This document shows, one piece after another, positions 31,936 through 35,817 of a stretch of 35,817 nucleotides of DNA. The stretch's first letter is position 1. Every line of letters begins with the position of its first letter. The position numbers were made by a program, and so were the translations under genes. The notes beneath the pieces are model-generated. The model searched no databases. It had not been told where the DNA came from and saw nothing but the letters and a program-made list of their open reading frames with translations. The DNA comes from Gnetum montanum (lineage: Eukaryota > Streptophyta > Gnetopsida > Gnetales > Gnetaceae), in NCBI GenBank assembly GCA_015680685.1, contig MNCI01009146.1, positions 66,050-101,866 of the forward strand, given 5' to 3'.

Positions 31936-32220
31936 TACCTCTGTGCTTAAGCTAGCAGTTTCATGTCTTCATTTTCACACTAGCAGTTCAATACTTCTCA
32001 TACCCGCACTTTCTTGTACTATTATGTTGCATATCAAGATCTTGCATGTTGCAATATGGTAGTCCAAAATGACACTAAACTAGCAATTTGGCATCTGCAT
32101 AGCAACAGTTACACAGCTTCACACTTTAGAACAACAATTTTATACCTTTAGCAATTTTTCACTCTTGTGCCTTGGCAGTCCGCCACGACCTTAAACTAGC
32201 AAACTTTCAATATTTACATT
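31936..32220 (+). repeat. Degenerate TTAAACTAGCA units between antisense remnant and RT
   Basis: Loose units: 'tgacactaaactagcaattt', 'cgaccttaaactagcaaact', 'cactagcagttc'. Same position, relative to the antisense gene and RT, as 15262-15460 in the inner element. Confidence 0.7.
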
Positions 32221-32259
32221 GCCACACTTAGCAAGTTGCATCTTGGCGTTGCTTTGCAG

Positions 32260-33880
32260 ATTTTCATTCCACACACTCTCTAACATCCCTTAACCAAGCT
32301 TTCATCTTATAATGGCAGGTCAAGTGAGAGATGGGAATCCATCGTGACCTTTCCATGCCTTTGAAATTAGCAGGGCCATAGGGAAAGCTCGCGAGATAGT
32401 TGAACCCTGACATGATTGACTGGGGGTTGACTATGACTAGCACTGTAGAAGCCTTAGAAGCATCCCTAGATTGGCCCAGGCACCTGGTCCAAGCCCTAGA
32501 CTTAGAGGTAGGGGATGTAACTGAGGACCCTCTTGTGGAGACACCTGTGACCATGTCAAAGGGGGAGGTGAAAACATTGAAACTCAGCTCCCTCTTAGAC
32601 ACACAAACGCACAAAAATATAGCTAAAGTGTTGCAAGACAACATTGATGTCTTTGCATGGTCATATAGTGATATGCCAGGTCTAGACCCATGGCTGATTT
32701 AGCACAACATCATCCTAGACACCCACGTAAAGACAATTAAGCAAAAATCTCACAAAGTTAAGCCAGAAATTGCACTAGCTATGAGAAATAAAATCACTAA
32801 GCTATACCAATCCGTGTGGTTGACTATTCATAGTGGGTGTCCAACATCATTGTAGTTTTGAAGAAAACGGGAGGGATACGGATCTGTATAGACTTCCAAG
32901 ACTTGAACAAGGTAATGATCAAAGACAACTTCCCACTCCTGAGCATTGATCAGCTCATTGACAGCATGGCTGGTCATGCTCTGTTATCCTTCATGGATGG
33001 TTTCTGTGGATACAACTAAATCCACATTAACCCAGAGCACCAACTATCAACAACCTTCATGACCCCATGGGGGACCTTCTGCTATACCATGATGCCATTT
33101 GGGCTCAAGAATGCTGGAGAAACCTACCAGTGAGCCATGACTTATATTTTTAGTGACTACATCTTAGAAACATTAAACGACTATGTAGATGACATAGCAG
33201 TTAAGTCCAAGGAGGCAGCTGATCATCCACACAATATGGGTGTAGTCCTCAAATGTTGCTAAATTCACGACCTACACCTCAATCCTAAGAAGTGCATCTT
33301 CAGGGTGAAAACAAGATGCATGTTAGGGTTCAAAGTATCAGAGGCCGGAATATGGGTGGACCCCGACAAAGTCAAAGCCATTGTCAAGCTAGCACCTCCC
33401 ACAAACCTTAAAGAGTTACGTGGTTTACAAGTTAGAGTGCAATTCATTATAAGGTTTATAGACAGGTTGACTAACAAGTTACACCCCATGCAACATCTTT
33501 TAAAGAAGGGGGTTGACTTCAAGTGGACAACCCAGTGTAAACAAGCCTTCGATGACTTGAAGAAGGAGCTTTTGCACCTCCCAACGGTGCACCTGACACA
33601 AAGGAACAAGCCTTTCTTCATATACCTTGCCACCTCCAACACTTCCATAGTGGCATTGGTATGTTAGAAGCAAGATGACAGTTCTAAGATACCAATGTAC
33701 TACCTAAGCCATTCACTAGTAGCATACGAGACAAAGTACAAAGAAGTGGAGAGGAACTGCCTAGCCCTAGCTTTTGCACTAAAGAAATGGTGGCATTACC
33801 TATTCCACCATACAACCAACATCATTTGCAAAAGCAATATACTCTAGGCTATCACCTGCAACCTATACAAAAGTAGCAGG
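32260..33880 (+). pseudogene. Outer element reverse transcriptase and RT-linked RNase H
   Basis: Same order as the inner RT: SKGEVKTLKLSSLLDTQ, FAWSYSDMPGLDP (about 32650-32700), a frame shift near 32810-32835, VLKKTGGIRICIDFQDLNKV, HALLSFMDGFCGYN, a TAA at 33017-33019 where Gln is expected, TPWGTFCYTMMPFGLKNAG, a TGA in place of Arg, LNDYVDDIAVK (catalytic YVDD intact), KCIFRVKTRCMLGFKVSEAG, then RNase H/connection (FKWTTQCKQAFDDLKKELL, KPFFIYLATSN, YYLSHSLVAYETKYKEVE). Several stops, including TAG replacing Gln in a CQKQDD-like segment. Inactive. Confidence 0.92.
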
Positions 33881-34049
33881 ATAGCCTGATGGAAAGCAAT
33901 GACCATGGAATTTGACCTATGTTATGTAAGTCAATCATCGATGAAGGGTCAAGCCATAGCGATCCAACTCATGGGCTCGCCAGTTGATGACGAGGCAACC
34001 ATAGACCCCAAGTTCCTAAATGAATATGTTAGCAATGTCACCATAGTCC

Positions 34050-34320
34050 CATCACATTTCCATGTCACTTTACACTTTGATGGTGCCTCAACCACGTGAT
34101 GAAGTAGAGCCACCTCCACGATCACATTCCCCTCTAGGGAAGTGCACCCATCCACTTATCGTTTCATGTTCCCTTGCACCAACAACATGGTAAAATACGA
34201 GGGGCTACTTAGAGGCTTGTTAACTACCTGAGCACTACGCATACAACACCTAGAAATCTAGAGAGATTCACAACTAGCCGTGAATCAAATCACTGAAGTT
34301 TACACCTACAAGGCTACGCA
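34050..34320 (+). pseudogene. Outer element second RNase H (RVT_3 type)
   Basis: VTLHFDGAST keeps the first DGAS motif, better than the inner copy's DEAS. CTNNMVKYEGLL has Lys where the catalytic Glu is expected (inner AEYE). RDSQLAVNQI keeps the last Asp but changes the preceding Gly to Arg and has a stop two codons earlier. Confirms the dual-RNase H layout of the family. Confidence 0.8.
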
Positions 34321-34679
34321 CCGACAACCCTACTATGACCTACCAAAAACCCTACTTAAGCAATTTGCAACCACTGATGTGTAACATGTGTCACACAATG
34401 AGAACACTATAGCAGATGCCTAGCTACCCTTGCATTAAACATCCCATCGCATTCCTTGGAAAACCTGCCAACCACAATCATAGAATGCATAGAGCCTATC
34501 ACTCAGGCAGAACACGTAGCCTTTGTCAGCATTACGGATGCCTTGGAGTGGTATGCCAACATTAAAGCTTATCTACAGCACAGTGAACCCCCAGGTGGAT
34601 TGACATCTTCCCAGAGAGATGCAATCCGTAAGTGTGCTCGAAAATATGTGCTTATGGAAAATGATGCCCTGTGCCGATG

Positions 34680-35790
34680 ATCCTATGATGGGATATTGCT
34701 AGCATGCATGGGTGATGAGAAAGCGCAAAAGGTAGTTAATGAGATCCATGAAGGGCTGTGTGGTGGACATATAGCACCCAGGGCTATGGCCATGAAAATC
34801 AGATGCCTAGGGTACTACTAGCCCTACATGGAGCGTGACTGCCTGTTGAAAGTCAAGGTGTGCAATACATGCCAAAGATACGCAAATCTCATACACGTAG
34901 CACCTACAGACCTACACCTAACACAAATCATGTGGCCCTTCCAACGATGGGGATTAAACCTCATAGGGCCTATTATTCCTAAGTCTTCTATGGGGCATAG
35001 CTTCATTACCACCACCATAGAGTATTTTACCAAGTGGGTAGAAGCTATTCCCTTGAGGAAGACAATGTCTCAACAAATCTGTCGTTTCATCCTTGATAAC
35101 ATCGTAACTAGGTTTGGGCTTCCAATGACTATTGTGACCAACAATGGACCACAATTTAGTAGAACAGAAACCCAAAAATTTTGTAGCAACGTAGGCATTA
35201 AACAATCATTTTCTTCCCCTTATTATCCACAGGCAAATGGGTAGGCGAAAGCTACAAATAAGTCCATCATCAACTTGCTAAAGCAGATGCTCAACAACAA
35301 CAAGAGGCGGTGACATAAGTAGATCCTCTACGTTCTCTAGGCCTACCGAATGACTTGCAGAACTGTGACAAGTAAGACCCCTTACAGTCTCATTTACGGA
35401 TATGAAGCTGTATTGCCTCTTGAGTTGTAGGAACGCTCACTTCGGATGATCTTGTTTGATGTCGTGAGCGAAGCCTAGAACAACGAATCATGAACCATCA
35501 ACCTCAACTCAGTGGATGAGGAATGTGTGTAGACACTAAGACGAATCGAGCACTATGAGAGCAAACAATAGTAGAAGCATCGAGCAAACCTGCATCGACA
35601 ACTAGTGTAGAAGGGAGACCTTATCCTCAAGGCCGTCCATGAGCACGTGAGAAAATTCTAAGCCAACTGGGAAGGTCCTCACATGGTCACTAAAGCCTTC
35701 AAAAATGGAGCCTTCAAATTGGTAGACATGGATGGCAATGAGTTCACCAACCCAGTGAATCACTCGTATCTCAAGTCGTACTACGTCTGA
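34680..35790 (+). pseudogene. Outer element integrase
   Basis: The HHCC zinc domain is complete (HEGLCGGH, then VCNTCQRY). LGYY is followed by TAG (34819-34821) in place of Trp. The DDE core has lost all three catalytic residues: WGLNLIGP (Asp to Asn, 34957-34959), TNNGPQFS (Asp to Asn, 35140-35142) and AKATNKS (Glu to Lys, 35248-35250). Other landmarks: GHSFITTTIEYFTKWVEAIP, SSPYYPQANG, KTPYSLIYG, ANWEGPHMVTKAF, NPVNHSYLKSYYV, and a terminal stop at 35788-35790. Additional stops replace Gln (TAG 35242) and Trp. The element's 3' noncoding region and LTR are beyond the window. Confidence 0.92.
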
Positions 35791-35817
35791 AGCAATGACA
35801 ACAACAAGCACCATCCA

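Overview
The window reads as intergenic DNA from a plant with a large, repeat-rich nuclear genome. It is made almost entirely of old, nested Ty3/gypsy LTR retrotransposons. The polymerase block has two RNase H-like regions, the second of the RVT_3/archaeal-like type. With the very large size, long LTRs, minisatellite-filled noncoding regions and coding separation between protease and reverse transcriptase, this points to the Tat/Ogre-like branch of chromoviral-unrelated plant Ty3 elements. The species cannot be named from sequence alone; a gymnosperm or another giant-genome plant is plausible. I found no intact host gene, tRNA, rRNA or CRISPR. All coding regions are decayed.

Layout. (0) Bases 1-2676 hold the 3' end of an upstream element on the + strand: integrase, a TTAAACTAG-type array, a 3' noncoding region and a polypurine tract. 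(1) An LTR at 2677-4990 follows. It abuts the upstream element's polypurine tract on the left and the primer-binding site and gag of the outer element on the right, so two internal regions share one LTR. (2) The outer element (+) runs gag 5423-8122, is interrupted, and resumes at 29064 with the rest of gag-protease, an array, an antisense gene remnant (31192-31935), another array, and RT-RNaseH-integrase to 35790; its 3' LTR lies beyond the window. (3) The interruption is a nearly complete inner element on the - strand, 8123-29058 (about 20.9 kb), flanked by the near-matching 5-bp target duplications gtagg/gtaga. Read on the - strand it runs 5' LTR (29058 to 26204), primer-binding site, leader with a 47-bp hairpin-bearing array, gag, protease, array, [antisense spliced gene 16053-20414 on +], array, RT-RNH-aRNH-integrase, 37-bp array, polypurine tract, 3' LTR (9782 to 8123). 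(4) A solo LTR of the same family, in opposite orientation (26324-27552, duplications tagag/gagag), sits inside the inner element's 5' LTR.

The most interesting content is the antisense gene between protease and RT. In the inner element it can be followed through about nine exons with GT-AG introns and consistent phases, a TATA box and a strong start codon. Its predicted product combines a catalytically degenerate FCP1/NLI-interacting-factor (HAD) phosphatase-like domain, a central region faintly like plant-transposon-associated proteins, an acidic linker, a coiled coil and a glycine-rich tail. A degraded homologue of its 3' exons lies at the same place and orientation in the outer element, so it belongs to the family and was not a one-off capture. 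Two repeat vocabularies recur at fixed places: a GCGTA-core minisatellite in the LTRs, the leader, the antisense gene's 5' UTR and its first intron; and a TTAAACTAGC/TAGTTTAAGGCC motif between protease and the antisense gene, between that gene and RT, and after integrase.
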